The notes beneath the pieces were generated by a model. It did no database searches, was not told the origin of the DNA, and worked only from the letters and a program-made list of their open reading frames with translations. From assembly GCA_036365145.1 (NCBI GenBank), contig JAEOAD010000034.1, positions 17,327,501-17,391,500 of the forward strand: 64,000 bases of DNA, in the 5' to 3' direction. Positions 10,104-19,656 of the stretch are shown one piece after another. The translations under genes and the position numbers were made by a program. The stretch's first letter is position 1. Each line of letters starts with the position of its first letter. Source of the DNA: Orientallactaga sibirica (taxonomy: Eukaryota; Chordata; Mammalia; Rodentia; Dipodidae).

Positions 10104-11500
10104 GAAATTTAGTACCAAGAAATGGGAAAATAGCCAAGATAAATATGATTGTGTAGATTGTGGTGCTTTGATGCATTTATGCTGGAGGAATGGGACAGAA
10201 CTTGGCACTTGCAACTGAACATGCCTTCCAGAGCAAGAAGCCATGTTTTGTGGGCTATACTGGGAAGAGTTTGAAAATGAAGTGAGAATTGTATCTGGCC
10301 ACTTTGTTTATGAATTTTCTAAGAGGGAGGAGAGACTGCATACAACTTTGCTGGAACTGAGATACTGGCATAAAGACTGGCTGTGTTCTGCTGCCCATGC
10401 CTAGAGAGTTTGACCAGGTTGAATTTGAAATTAATGGACTGATATGCTTGGCAGAAGATATAGAACTAAAAATTTAAGTTTTAAAGTTGGAAAAATTCAA
10501 GCAAGATTAAAATTACTGGCACTGAGACTGGTTACTAAAGCTGTTACTGTTATGGAGATATTACCATGACTAAGGATGGCCTGACTTCTTTATACTGAAA
10601 CTGTGGAAAAATGCCTGAGGTGATTCCAGCCAGAAATGTAGCCAAACTCTTTTGCAATGAGATGATTAAAAGGAAGGAAACAGTTCTTCAAGGTAATTAT
10701 TTATTTCCTCTCTGTATTAGAAGTATGGTTGTGTCCTATATACCTGATATCAATTTTGAAAGCATAAAAAAGCATAAAGTGGGTGTGGTTGACACACCTT
10801 TAATCTCAGCTCTTGGGAGGCATAGGTAGGTAGATCACCATGAGTTTAAGATCACCCTAAGACTACATAGTGACATAGTGAATTCCAGGTTAGCCTGGGC
10901 TAGAGTGAGACCCTACCTCAAAAAAAAAAAAAAAAAAGCCTGAAAATGAGTCATAAAATGCACATGGGTCGAGAGCCACTGCTGAGATGCAGTACATAGG
11001 ACAAGGCATTAAGTAACTGATAGAGAGACTAGTGAAGCCATTGGAAGATGGACCATAGTTTTCAATGGAGACCCAAAGTTATTTTGGATATACCACTACT
11101 GTGCAAGGGCTACCATGGAGTGACATTGGCTCAGGACAGAAGTTTTCCCTGGGTACTCAGTCCAGCTGGACAGCCAGAATTGGAAAATCCAGAGACTGTC
11201 ATGCATACCAGAATTGTACTGTTTTACTGATAGATATTGATTTTCTCTTCATTCAGTCTTTTCTTGTTATGTCTGATAACAATGGAAATGCTTACTTTGT
11301 GCCAATATTTGTTGGGGGTATGTAACTTGTTTTGGTTTTATAAGACTTACAATTAAGAAGAGACAGTCTTAAAAAATCAAATGAGACTTGGGAATTTGGA
11401 ATAGTCTTAACATTGTTAAGTTTATGAGGACCTTTGACTGGACAGAACACAATTTATAATGTGAGATAGTCATGAGTCTACTGGGGTTGAGGGGGTATAA
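10104..11500 (+). mobile_element. Old MaLR-type internal region
   Basis: A diverged relative of the internal regions at 76-1280 and 17851-19066. Shared blocks include a leucine-type primer site (10110-10126), GGCACTTGCAACTGAACATG, GGAGGAGAGACTGCAT and TGACTGATAGATATTG-type sequence near the 3' end. The frame that is open in the young copies is interrupted here. A B1 lies inside it at 10779-10936. Confidence 0.7.
10779..10936 (+). mobile_element. B1 SINE nested in the old MaLR element
   Basis: Standard B1 blocks, GTGGGTGTGGTTGACACACC and AGCCTGGGCTAGAGTGAGAC, and a 17-A tail. It interrupts MaLR internal sequence, so it is younger than that element. Confidence 0.85.
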
Positions 11501-11816
11501 TGTGGCAGTTTGATTGTGTCCCACAATTGACTCAAATATTTTATTAAAACTTTGATTTCCAGCAACCTGGCTGGAAGAGGTGTCATGAGGAGTGTATGCT
11601 GTGGTCTACACCTAAGGTATGTTTGGGTGTGCCTACTTTCCTGATATTTGCTCTTGTGCTGGCTGGTGGTGGTTTCTTTCTGTTCTGATTAGTGAAAGTT
11701 TCTTCTACCATTGATGTAACTTCCCCTGGATTTGTAATTTTCAAATAAATTCCTTCCTCCAATGAACTCTGTCTGGTTTGGAAATTCACCCCAGAAATAT
11801 GGAGCTGGACACCACA
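11501..11816 (+). mobile_element. Old MaLR-type 3' LTR
   Basis: A 316-bp LTR running TGTGGCAGTTTGATTGTGTC to TGGACACCACA, preceded by a G-rich polypurine tract (GGGGTTGAGGGGGTATAA). Contains AAATAAATTCCTTCCTCC, the family's polyadenylation region. Diverged from the young LTRs and lacks their octamer. Confidence 0.75.
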
Positions 11817-12258
11817 AAATGTATATGGCATGTGGTGTATATTAACAGAGTTTAGTAGTCACATGTGTAGAATGGCTACTGAACTAAGCACCACAGTCAT
11901 AAATGAAATTTCTCATTATGACTCATGCAACTACTTCATCATCTTGGACACATTTATTTCTGTTTTACATTTTTAAAAAATATTCCCAATATTGTGAAAG
12001 CTGTAGACATATTGTTTACATCTTAGAAATGACACAGGAAGAACATGAAGGCAGATTTAAGAGTCATGTTCATAAATTCACAAGCAAAAACTAACCAGGA
12101 ATGTCTCCACTCACCCATTATTTTAGACAATGATGTGTAGGCAGGCACAATTTATCAAGATAGAAAGGTCTGGGGTCATTAAAGTTCACAGATGATGAAA
12201 CAAAATGGTATATTGGTAGATAATTGATGATGATGAAGATAGATGATAGAATACACAT

Positions 12259-12289
<31 letters not shown>

Positions 12290-12662
12290 GACATTTGGCT
12301 TACACATAGATTTGGGTTACATTCCAATGCTGTGTCAATGTTGTTGACTTTCAAGCTAACAATTGCTCTACCTGCTCTACCTGCAAATGGAAACAAATGT
12401 TTGTAAACTTAACTGAATGAATTACATCTAGAATTTCAGGAAATAAAGATGATGTCTTATGGTCAGATCTCTGCTCTAACTCCTAATGTCAAACAGATAC
12501 ATGCCTCTTTCATCTATTTTAAATATTGAGGTTGGGAGCTGGACTTGTCTGGTGAGGCTATATTCACATTGTCTGACAGGCTACTTTCACTGGATTTGTA
12601 TCTGCTTATCTTGTCAGTTTATTTTTCATTCATTACTTCATTCCTTCAATAAATAAGGATTT
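11817..12662. other. Unique DNA with a (CA)n run
   Basis: No gene recognised. A GATGAT-rich stretch at 12222-12245 leads into (CA)n at 12263-12285. Confidence 0.5.
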
Positions 12663-12814
12663 GGGCTGGAGAGATGGCTTAGCTGTTAAGGCGCTCGCTG
12701 GCAAAACCAAAAGACCCAGATTTAGTTTGCCAGAACCCATGTAAAGCTAGATGTACAAGGTGGCATAGACAACTGGAGTTCATTTGCAGTGGCTTGAGGC
12801 CCTGGTGCTCCTAT

Positions 12815-12847
<33 letters not shown>

Positions 12848-12885
12848 TTCTCTTCCTCTCTCAAATAAATAAATATTTTTTAAAA
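12663..12885 (+). mobile_element. tRNA-derived SINE
   Basis: Starts GGGCTGGAGAGATGGCTTAG, continues through the degenerate AAGACCCAGATTTAG (B-box region) and CAACTGGAGTTCATTTGCAG, then a long CT run and an AAATAAATAAATA tail. Confidence 0.9.
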
Positions 12886-12968
12886 ATAAAAAACAAGAAT
12901 TAATATATGTTTATAGTAGTGTTAGTCTTATATAAAATGAAATGGTACAAAGAAAAAATCAGAAATAG

Positions 12969-13166
12969 AGCTGGAGGGATGGAGTTAAGGTGCTTACCTC
13001 CAAAGGCAAACTACCCAGGTTCGATTCCCAGGACCCACATAAGCTAGATGCACAAGGTGGCGCATGCATCTGGAGTTCGTTGGTAGTGGCTGGCTGGAGG
13101 CTCTGGTGCACCCATTCTCTCTCTCTCTTTCTCACTGTCAAATTAATAAATAATTTTTAAAAAAGC
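12969..13166 (+). mobile_element. tRNA-derived SINE, head shortened
   Basis: Starts AGCTGGAGGGATGG with an internal deletion in the head. It keeps a good B-box (AGGTTCGATTCCC), GATGCACAAGGTGGCGCATG and CTGGAGTTCGTTGGTAGTGG. Confidence 0.85.
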
Positions 13167-14359
13167 AAATCAGTAAGAAACTAAGCAGGAAAGGCCAGGT
13201 AAGCATGGCCCAAGGTAGTTGGAGAGTAAAACAAATGGAATAAAGTTTGGCATGGATATGTAACAATAAATGGCAAATCACAGGAGCCTCTAATAGAAGC
13301 CAATTGTAGAATCTGGGGAATGGGAAATTGTGTAGCACTTTCTCTTGTTCATGTTGGCACTGAAAGGCTTTGAAGAAAATAGAAGAACTGTTGGACTTTT
13401 CCTCTGAGAAGATTAAAGCAACACAGAAGGGCATAGGAAAAGTTCTGGGACAGCAGAAACAAAGTACAGAAGCTCCACTAGAAATTGTATGTATATGACA
13501 TATTTTGGTGACAGAATACATATTCATTGAAAAAGTTGGACCTATTTTGCTTTATAATACTTATTCTAACAATAACTATATATATATATATATATATATA
13601 TTCCATCAGGGTACAATTCTGATAATAATGCTTAACTCACAATGTTGTTCTAAGACATAATGGAAAAGTTTGGAGAAATAACTAGCTATAGGAAAGACCA
13701 TAAAATGGTTTTCTGTCAAATAACTTCAGTTAACTTATAGGCTTTATTTCCTGGAAAACCATTCTCAGCCTCATACTCACCCATCTCTTTGCTCCCACAT
13801 GCATTTCACTGTATGTAGTTACCCTGCCCTATACTACTTATGCCTTGCATCAGATACACACACAGCCAACATGCTATGCATGTTAAATTAACAATGCATG
13901 TTAAATTGATTTAAAAATAAAGAGATACTTTAATCAGAGACCACAGATACTCATTTGTCTAGAAAAGACCTGTTTTTGTTTTGTCCTTATTATCTCCCCT
14001 CAACATTTTACTGTTAAACATTGGGAATGACAAACTATATGACTATCATACTCTAAACAACCCCCTCTCCCTCCTCCCCTCCATCTCTCTTTCTCTCTTT
14101 ACCTTTTTTTTTGCCCTTCACTTCCTTTTGCTTTGCAATTTCATTCTTACTCAGTTCTAACTCGTTTACCGACTTTTATAATTTATTTACTTGCTAATCT
14201 CATTTCCCCTTTTTTCTTGTCTTCATTCCTTCCTCCTCCATTTGCATTGTGATTAAAGAAAAAACTAGATGTGTTTATTACATCTATCTATGTATCTGTC
14301 TATCATTTTGATTGGAGTTAGAATCACCATGTTTTACATAAAAACCAACCTTTATTCAT
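13167..14359. other. Unique DNA with (TA)n and pyrimidine-rich stretches
   Basis: (TA)n lies at 13577-13602 and a pyrimidine-rich run at about 14060-14135. A 129-codon minus-strand frame spans 13138-13527 and starts beside a SINE tail; I recognise no domain and consider it fortuitous. Confidence 0.5.
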
Positions 14360-14645
14360 GTCTGTAGAGAGTTTCTAGATTAGGTTAATTGAGATGGGAA
14401 GGCCTATCCTACATGGACAATGACATTCCATGGGCTAGTGTGTCTCAGACTGTACAAAAATGACAAAGTGAGCTTAGAGGCATCATTCATTGTTTCCTGA
14501 CTCTGCATGTGAAGTGACCAGCAACCTACTTTCTGTTCCTGGTGCCATGCTTTCCCTCCATGATGAAAGGCATCTCTCAAACAGTAAGCCAAAAGAAACA
14601 CTTCCTCCCATGAGTTGTTTCTTTTTATATGTTTTTTATAACAAC
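14360..14645 (+). mobile_element. LTR-like rodent interspersed repeat
   Basis: Same family as 9325-9775 in the opposite orientation. Blocks in order: TAGATTAGGTTAATTGAGAT, ACATTCCATGGGCTAGTGTG, GACAAAGTGAGCTTAGAGGC, GCCATGCTTTCCCTCCATGA, CACTTCCTCCCATGAGTTG. Confidence 0.5.
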
Positions 14646-15410
14646 ATGGTATATAATTAATTCAACACCATTTCCCTAGTCCTCCTCATAACAAATAGCT
14701 CTCCTCATGTTGCCTTCATTCTTTATTTTTTCCTCATTCTCTATTTTTTAAATTTGATATATGTTGTACTACTATGTACATGTTTGTATATAATGCTATA
14801 CACAACTACAGATACATGTTACCTGGCTTCATCCACAAATCTAAGTGATTTCTATTTATAATTAAGTATGTATTACATGTGATATTATATATAACATGTA
14901 TATTCAAAAATGATGCCCATACAATTATGTGTACCTATAGTGTATATAAATTTGTAATACCAATATGTAATGTACAGATTTTTCTCATTTTTTTTAGTTG
15001 TACCTAATTCTGTTTCCCTCCCACATTATTCTTGTTCCTGTTCCTTTTCACCATCCTGCCATTGTTCTGGGGCTTCCATCTTTATCAGTGATGGTAAATT
15101 CTGGGAGTGGTTTTCCAACCTGATTACCAGTTGCCTGCACTTGTTCTCCAGATATGATGGAGAAAGATCAGGGCACACATAGGGTGATAAGTAATGACAA
15201 ATAAATTATGTATTTTTCACAGCTTGATGTCTAGAAAGGAAAGTTACAAATAGGATTGGAAAATCAGGAGTCATGGACACCCAGAATAGATGTCCTCAAA
15301 ACACTGATGATTGCAAGATTTAATTTTACTTGCCAAATGTTTGTGGAGGCTACTCAGGCTTCTCCATAGATTCACCATCCTTCCAGAATCTAGTCACAGC
15401 ATAGCATCAT
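14646..15410. other. AT-rich unique DNA, no gene seen
   Basis: TATA/TGTA-rich around 14750-14960. No coding or repeat identity recognised. Confidence 0.45.

Positions 15411-15441
<31 letters not shown>
15411..15441 (+). repeat. Poly(A) run
   Basis: About 30 consecutive A. No SINE or L1 body was recognised upstream, so this may be a bare microsatellite or the tail of an unrecognised retrocopy. Confidence 0.9.
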
Positions 15442-15444
<3 letters not shown>

Positions 15445-15923
15445 CAAATATCCCATTTGTTGTCCCCAGGAATATGGTAATCAGAGCATCCTTGAGTAAT
15501 AGCCAGGGAAAGTGGACATTAAAGCAACTTGTTAGTGCTTTGCAATAATTGAGTTCAGGGTTAGGAGGGAGAGCAGGATGGCTTCTATAACTTGTGGTGC
15601 CACGTGTGACTCAAAGAGGATTCATCTTTCTGAAATGTGAGAACATCTGACTCCAAACTGTATATCAGAACTAGCAGTCATGAGGCTGACTTGACCTTCT
15701 TATCAGCAGGATATAAGGGACTGAACTATGACTTGTCCCATCTTCAGATTTCTCTGAAAATGTAAGTCAACAATAAGTTTGATTTAGACCATAATGAGTA
15801 GCTCTGACTGGAATCCAAATTCTAGATTCCTAGTTCTATGCACTTTGTATAAGAGCTGCTAACTTACTGGGAATGAAGACCTGCAATGTCACCTGAGGCT
15901 CCCATAAGATTAAAGATGACCTC

Positions 15924-15924
<1 letters not shown>
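15442..15924. other. Unique DNA, no gene seen
   Basis: Nothing recognised. Confidence 0.4.

Positions 15925-15973
<49 letters not shown>
15925..15973 (+). repeat. (TG)n microsatellite
   Basis: About 24 TG units. It generates Cys-Val or Thr-His frames that are not genes. Confidence 0.97.
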
Positions 15974-15974
<1 letters not shown>

Positions 15975-15989
15975 GTATACATGTATGTA

Positions 15990-16312
15990 TATAGATGTGT
16001 ATACTCCATTTGCAAATGTGTACAGGTCAGCAGAGGACATTGGGTATTCTCTCTTCTTATTTTCTTGACACAAGGTCTCTCACTGAACTTGGTGTTCATC
16101 ATTTTTCAGTTAGACTAGCTGCCTAATGAGCTGAAGATCCAGGAATCCTCTTGTCTCTGCACCTCAGTACATTGGGTATAGACATGCTTGGTCACATTTT
16201 GTTTTTGTTTTTTATGTGACTGCTATGGCTCAAACTCAAGTTTACATGCTTACACACTAAATACTCTTACTCGCTGAGTAATCTCACTATACCAAGATCT
16301 CAAGTTTTATTA
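15990..16312 (-). mobile_element. B3-like SINE relic
   Basis: Plus-strand cues for a minus-strand B3: GACACAAGGTCTCTCACTGA, CTCAAACTCAAGTTTACATG and TACTCTTACTCGCTGAGTAA at the SINE-head end. Diverged. Confidence 0.55.
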
Positions 16313-16398
16313 TATTAACAAGTTCCACAGAGATCATGTTAAAATTCAGATTCTGATTCAGTAGGTTAGATAGGACTCTGCATTACTAACACATTCTT

Positions 16399-16411
16399 AA
16401 GAGTGAACAAT
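16399..16411 (+). repeat. L1 target-site duplication, left copy
   Basis: AAGAGTGAACAAT pairs with AAGAGTTAACAAT at 26130-26142 (12 of 13 match). It brackets the L1 and marks the true 5' end of the insertion. Confidence 0.75.
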
Positions 16412-17462
16412 AAAGACCTCCAGGTAAGATGGCAGCATAGGAACCATGCCAAAACAGGCTAGGGGAAAAAAAGCAAACAAACAAAAAACAACAACAAAAA
16501 AAAAACATCAAAATACACTCTTCCACTAAAAAGTGAGGTGCATAGTAAATGATCAACCGTGGCCGAGAAGTAGGACAGATCCAGAGTATCTAGAGCCCAC
16601 AGAAGCAGGTAGAAGCAGCTCCAGCACTGGCTACAAGTTCCATGTGGCTGCAGCCACCAGGCACAGCCTGAGCCATGGGATTTTAAAGCCAGGTGAGGGG
16701 ATTTTCCAATCACACTGGCCTCCTCACAAACTAAAGAAATGTGGAAGGAGGACAGCAGAGCCCAACAGAATGGCTTGTGAGGAAGAGGATCACTTGGATG
16801 AGCAGATGGACTTCAGCCACCATCCACAGCCTCCCCTCCCCCACCACCAGCACAAGCACCATCAAGCACCAGAGACCTGGGAAAGAAAGCTCATTTACCC
16901 AGCACCCAGGATGATCAGAGCAGTGACCCACAGATGCAGCCGGCCTTCCTGCATCCACAACACAGCAAAGAAAGACCCAAGCAGCTGTGCAGCATAGCTG
17001 AGATGAAAGCCGTCCCAAAATGTAACTGGGATTACACCAGGTCCGTACCCACCAAATAAACCCGATGTATAGGCTTGCCTTGGAAGGGCTAATTGCACCT
17101 TCCATGTCAGAGTAAAGTATATGTTAAGCCTGGTGGATGGTCAGATCTGACATTCTTAAATAAGCTATATTTTGGGCTGCTCATTTGCTTCCTGATATAT
17201 AGTGTCTTTGTTTCCTCTTCTGTCATTCATTGGGGAAGGGTCTCATTTGGTCATAAGCTAACCTTAGAACTCTCTACAGACCAGAAATCTTAGCCTCCCA
17301 GTTGACAGGATTAAGGGTGTGGGGAACACACATCCTTAGGGACTGTGACTGTATTAAAGTATCTGTTTGCCACAATACCTACTTTTGCACAAATACTCTG
17401 TGCTGTATTTCATTGAATGGGTACATTGTTTAGTTAAATTTTCAGAATTTGACTATATTCTG
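16412..17462 (+). mobile_element. LINE-1 5' UTR, first part
   Basis: Starts right after the TSD with GACCTCCAGGTAAGATGGCA, the typical start of an L1 5' UTR (the AAGATGG motif is a YY1-type site in other L1s; role here inferred). It is split at 17462 by the young MaLR element and resumes at 19460. It contains frames on both strands (16533-16997 plus, 16731-17105 minus) that match nothing I know. Confidence 0.8.
17458..17462 (+). repeat. 5-bp TSD of young MaLR element, left copy
   Basis: TTCTG, repeated exactly at 19455-19459. Confidence 0.9.
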
Positions 17463-17604
17463 TGTGGTAGTTTGAATATATGTCCCCCAATATATTCAAT
17501 GTTCTTTACTTTATAGTTTGCATCTGCAATCACCTTGCTAGAGGCAAGGTCACTGGGGGCCAGTCTTAAGGTGTGGTGATGGTTTGAGAGTCCATTGTAA
17601 AGAT

Positions 17605-17612
17605 ATGCAAAT
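17605..17612 (+). promoter_or_regulatory. Octamer motif ATGCAAAT in LTR
   Basis: Exact consensus for POU/OCT factors. It is present at the same place in the LTRs at 1281, 2877 and 19067 and altered in the more diverged LTRs. Binding is inferred from sequence alone. Confidence 0.45.
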
Positions 17613-17773
17613 GTGCCTAGCAGGAGTTCCTGAAGTTTGCTGTGTGACCTTTTGGCTGTAGTTTTTGCTCTGTGTGCTGTGGTGGCTGGTTGGCTTTTTC
17701 TCTCTGCTTGGCCCTGTTGAAAGCAGGCTGCTTTTCCTGCCTTTATGGAACTTCCCCTGGATCTGTAAGCTTC

Positions 17774-17779
17774 AATAAA
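17774..17779 (+). promoter_or_regulatory. LTR polyadenylation signal AATAAA
   Basis: Hexamer about 71 bp before the LTR end, the usual position for an LTR R-region signal. Its twin in the 3' LTR is at 19378-19383. Confidence 0.6.
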
Positions 17780-17856
17780 TAATATCCCTTCCTCCATAAC
17801 TGTGCCTGGTCTGGAAGTTCATCTCAGCGAACCTGAAGCTGTCTGCTACAGTAAAG

Positions 17857-17873
17857 TGGTACCAGAAGTGGGG
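17857..17873 (+). promoter_or_regulatory. Primer-binding site, tRNA-Leu(UAA) type
   Basis: TGGTACCAGAAGTGGGG matches the reverse complement of the 3' end of tRNA-Leu(UAA) plus CCA at 16 of 17 positions (tRNA end recalled from known vertebrate tRNAs). Leucine priming is the hallmark of ERVL/MaLR. It begins 7 bp after the LTR. Confidence 0.75.
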
Positions 17874-17877
17874 TGAG

Positions 17878-18165
17878 ATGAACCTGACTGTGTGGATATT
17901 CGTCTTTTGGAACTTTTGTTTTGGAAGAATGGGCATGGACTTGGTGCTTGCAACTGAAGATGCTTTCTGGAGTGGTAAGCCAAGTTTTATGGACTATTCT
18001 GATGAGAGTTTGAGAATGCTAAGTGCAGATAGTATTGGTGAGGCTTGGTTTATGAGCTTTCTAAGGGGAAGGAAAGACGGCAGAGGACTTTGTTGGAACT
18101 GGGCTACTGGCATAAGGGATGGCTACGTTCTGCTGTCCAGGCCCAGAAAGTTTGATCAAGGTTAA
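17878..18165 (+). CDS. 95-codon open frame in young MaLR internal region (doubtful protein)
   Basis: Begins MNLTVW 5 bp after the primer site and ends KFDQG, the same length as the frames at 106-393 and 1704-1991. Aromatic-rich N-terminal third, then a charged middle; no known domain. Differences from the other copies are mainly residue-changing, so protein-level selection is not supported. May be a remnant or a chance frame. Confidence 0.25.
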   Translation: MNLTVWIFVFWNFCFGRMGMDLVLATEDAFWSGKPSFMDYSDESLRMLSADSIGEAWFMSFLRGRKDGRGLCWNWATGIRDGYVLLSRPRKFDQG

Positions 18166-19049
18166 ATTTGTAATGGACTGATGTGCTTGGCTAAAGATAT
18201 CGGACTGAGATTTTAAGATTTTAAGTTGGAAAACCTGAAGCAAGCTAAAAGTAGAGGCACTGAGACTGGTTAAGCTGCTATTGTTGACACATTAGCAATC
18301 TTAAGGAAGGTGGAAGGAAGGTGGCCTGACTTGATTTACATTAAAACAATGGAGAGGATGCCTGAGGAAAGACTGTTAAAAATGCAAACTCTTGGAAAGA
18401 GCTGACTGGAGAAGGAACCTGTTTTTCAAGGCTATGGTTTATTTTTGTCCCTGGATTAAGAATATGGCTGTGTCCTGCACACCTGGTATTAGTTTTGGAA
18501 ATATGAAAAATGCATAGAATGGTCATGAGTTGCACACGGTTCCAGGAGCCGCTGCTGAGATGCGGCATGAGGCAGGGCATGAAGACCCTCAGGAATAGGC
18601 TGGAAGAGCCTTTTGGAAGATGGACCGTGGTTTGCATGGAGACCTGAAGATGTTTTGGATATACCAGGACTGTGCAAAAGGGCTACCATGGAGTGCAGTG
18701 TTGGCATGGGATGAAAGTTTTCCCTGGCGACTCTGCCCAGGTGGAGGGGTGGAATTGAAAAACCTGGAGACTGTCAGTCTCTGGTTATTTTGAACTTGAA
18801 CTGCAGAAGTTTGATGATGGCTGATGGTGGTTGAGTTTGCATTATTCTAGTCTCTCCTTGCTATGCCTTTTACCAGTTAAAAATGTTTACTCTGTGCCTT
18901 TATGTGTTGAAAGTATTTAACTTGTTTGATTTTACAGGACTCACTATCTTAAGTTGATCAAGACTGTGAGAACCTTTGAAATTGGACTGAGTACAATTTA
19001 CAATGTGTGATAGTTATAAATCTATTGGGGGCCAGAAGCTAAATATATT

Positions 19050-19066
19050 GGGGGCCAGGGGCGGAA
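19050..19066 (+). promoter_or_regulatory. Polypurine tract of young MaLR element
   Basis: GGGGGCCAGGGGCGGAA abuts the 3' LTR, the position where plus-strand priming would start. It is interrupted by three C. Confidence 0.6.
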
Positions 19067-19454
19067 TGTGGTAGTTTGAATATATGTCCCCCAATATATT
19101 CAATGTTCTTTACTTTATAGTTTGCATCTGCAATCACCTTGCTAGAGGCAAGGTCACTGGGGGCCAGTCTTAAGGTGTGGTGATGGTTTGAGAGTCCATT
19201 GTAAAGATATGCAAATGTGCCTAGCAGGAGTTCCTGAAGTTTGCTGTGTGACCTTTTGGCTGTAGTTTTTGCTCTGTGTGCTGTGGTGGCTGGTTGGCTT
19301 TTTCTCTCTGCTTGGCCCTGTTGAAATCAGGCTGCTTTTCCTGCCTTTATGGAACTTCCCCTGGATCTGTAAGCTTCAATAAATAATATCCCTTCCTCCA
19401 TAACTGTGCCTGGTCTGGAAGTTCATCTCAGCGAACCTGAAGCTGTCTGCTACA
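19067..19454 (+). mobile_element. Young MaLR-type 3' LTR
   Basis: A 388-bp LTR with one mismatch to the 5' LTR. The octamer is at 19209-19216 and AATAAA at 19378-19383. It is followed immediately by the TTCTG target duplication. Confidence 0.9.
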
Positions 19455-19459
19455 TTCTG
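19455..19459 (+). repeat. 5-bp TSD of young MaLR element, right copy
   Basis: TTCTG, identical to 17458-17462. A 5-bp duplication is typical of ERVL-class integration. Confidence 0.9.
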
Positions 19460-19656
19460 TTCCATTCAGCCCACTTGAATACTCTCATAGCAGGCAAACC
19501 CAAAACCTAGGGTCACTTTTGTGGTTACTCTGAGAGTCTTAAGAACCACACCTAGCACCTTAAGCTCCTACCCTGAAGATATATAACATCAGATTGATTG
19601 ATACATCTAATATTACTGCAGATAAATAGAAAACCCAAGCATTAAATTAATCCAAG
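19460..19656 (+). mobile_element. LINE-1 5' UTR, second part
   Basis: Continues the L1 after the MaLR insertion, up to the first ATG of the ORF1 remnant. Confidence 0.65.

Larger units (their letters stand above)
17463..17850 (+). mobile_element. Young MaLR-type 5' LTR
   Basis: A complete 388-bp LTR (TGTGGTAGTTT to GTCTGCTACA) matching the 3' LTR at every base but one: G at 17723 versus T at 19327. It carries ATGCAAAT at 17605-17612 and AATAAA at 17774-17779. Since both LTRs are copied from one template at insertion, this near-identity indicates a very recent insertion, barring later gene conversion. Confidence 0.9.
17851..19066 (+). mobile_element. Young MaLR-type internal region
   Basis: A 1216-bp internal region between the near-identical LTRs. 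The tRNA-Leu(UAA)-type primer site is at 17857-17873, and a G-rich polypurine tract ends directly at the 3' LTR. No gag, protease, reverse transcriptase or integrase motif was found, so the element would need proteins in trans, presumably from an ERVL-type provirus. It inserted into the 5' UTR of the surrounding L1, in the same orientation. Compared with the internal regions at 76 and 1674 it differs by scattered substitutions and small indels, marking a different subfamily. Confidence 0.85.

Noticed and set aside
12663..13166. tRNA gene candidates (A-box and B-box present)
   Set aside because: These are heads of tRNA-derived SINEs with CT runs and A-rich tails; no cloverleaf is completed.
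13138..13527. 129-codon minus-strand frame
   Set aside because: Begins beside a SINE tail; hydrophobic but with no recognisable motif or neighbouring gene structure.
15886..16118. Open frames across the (TG)n run on both strands
   Set aside because: Encode only Cys-Val or Thr-His repeats from a microsatellite.
16533..16997. Host gene exon with His-rich stretch
   Set aside because: Lies within the L1 5' UTR directly after its start; explained by the L1.
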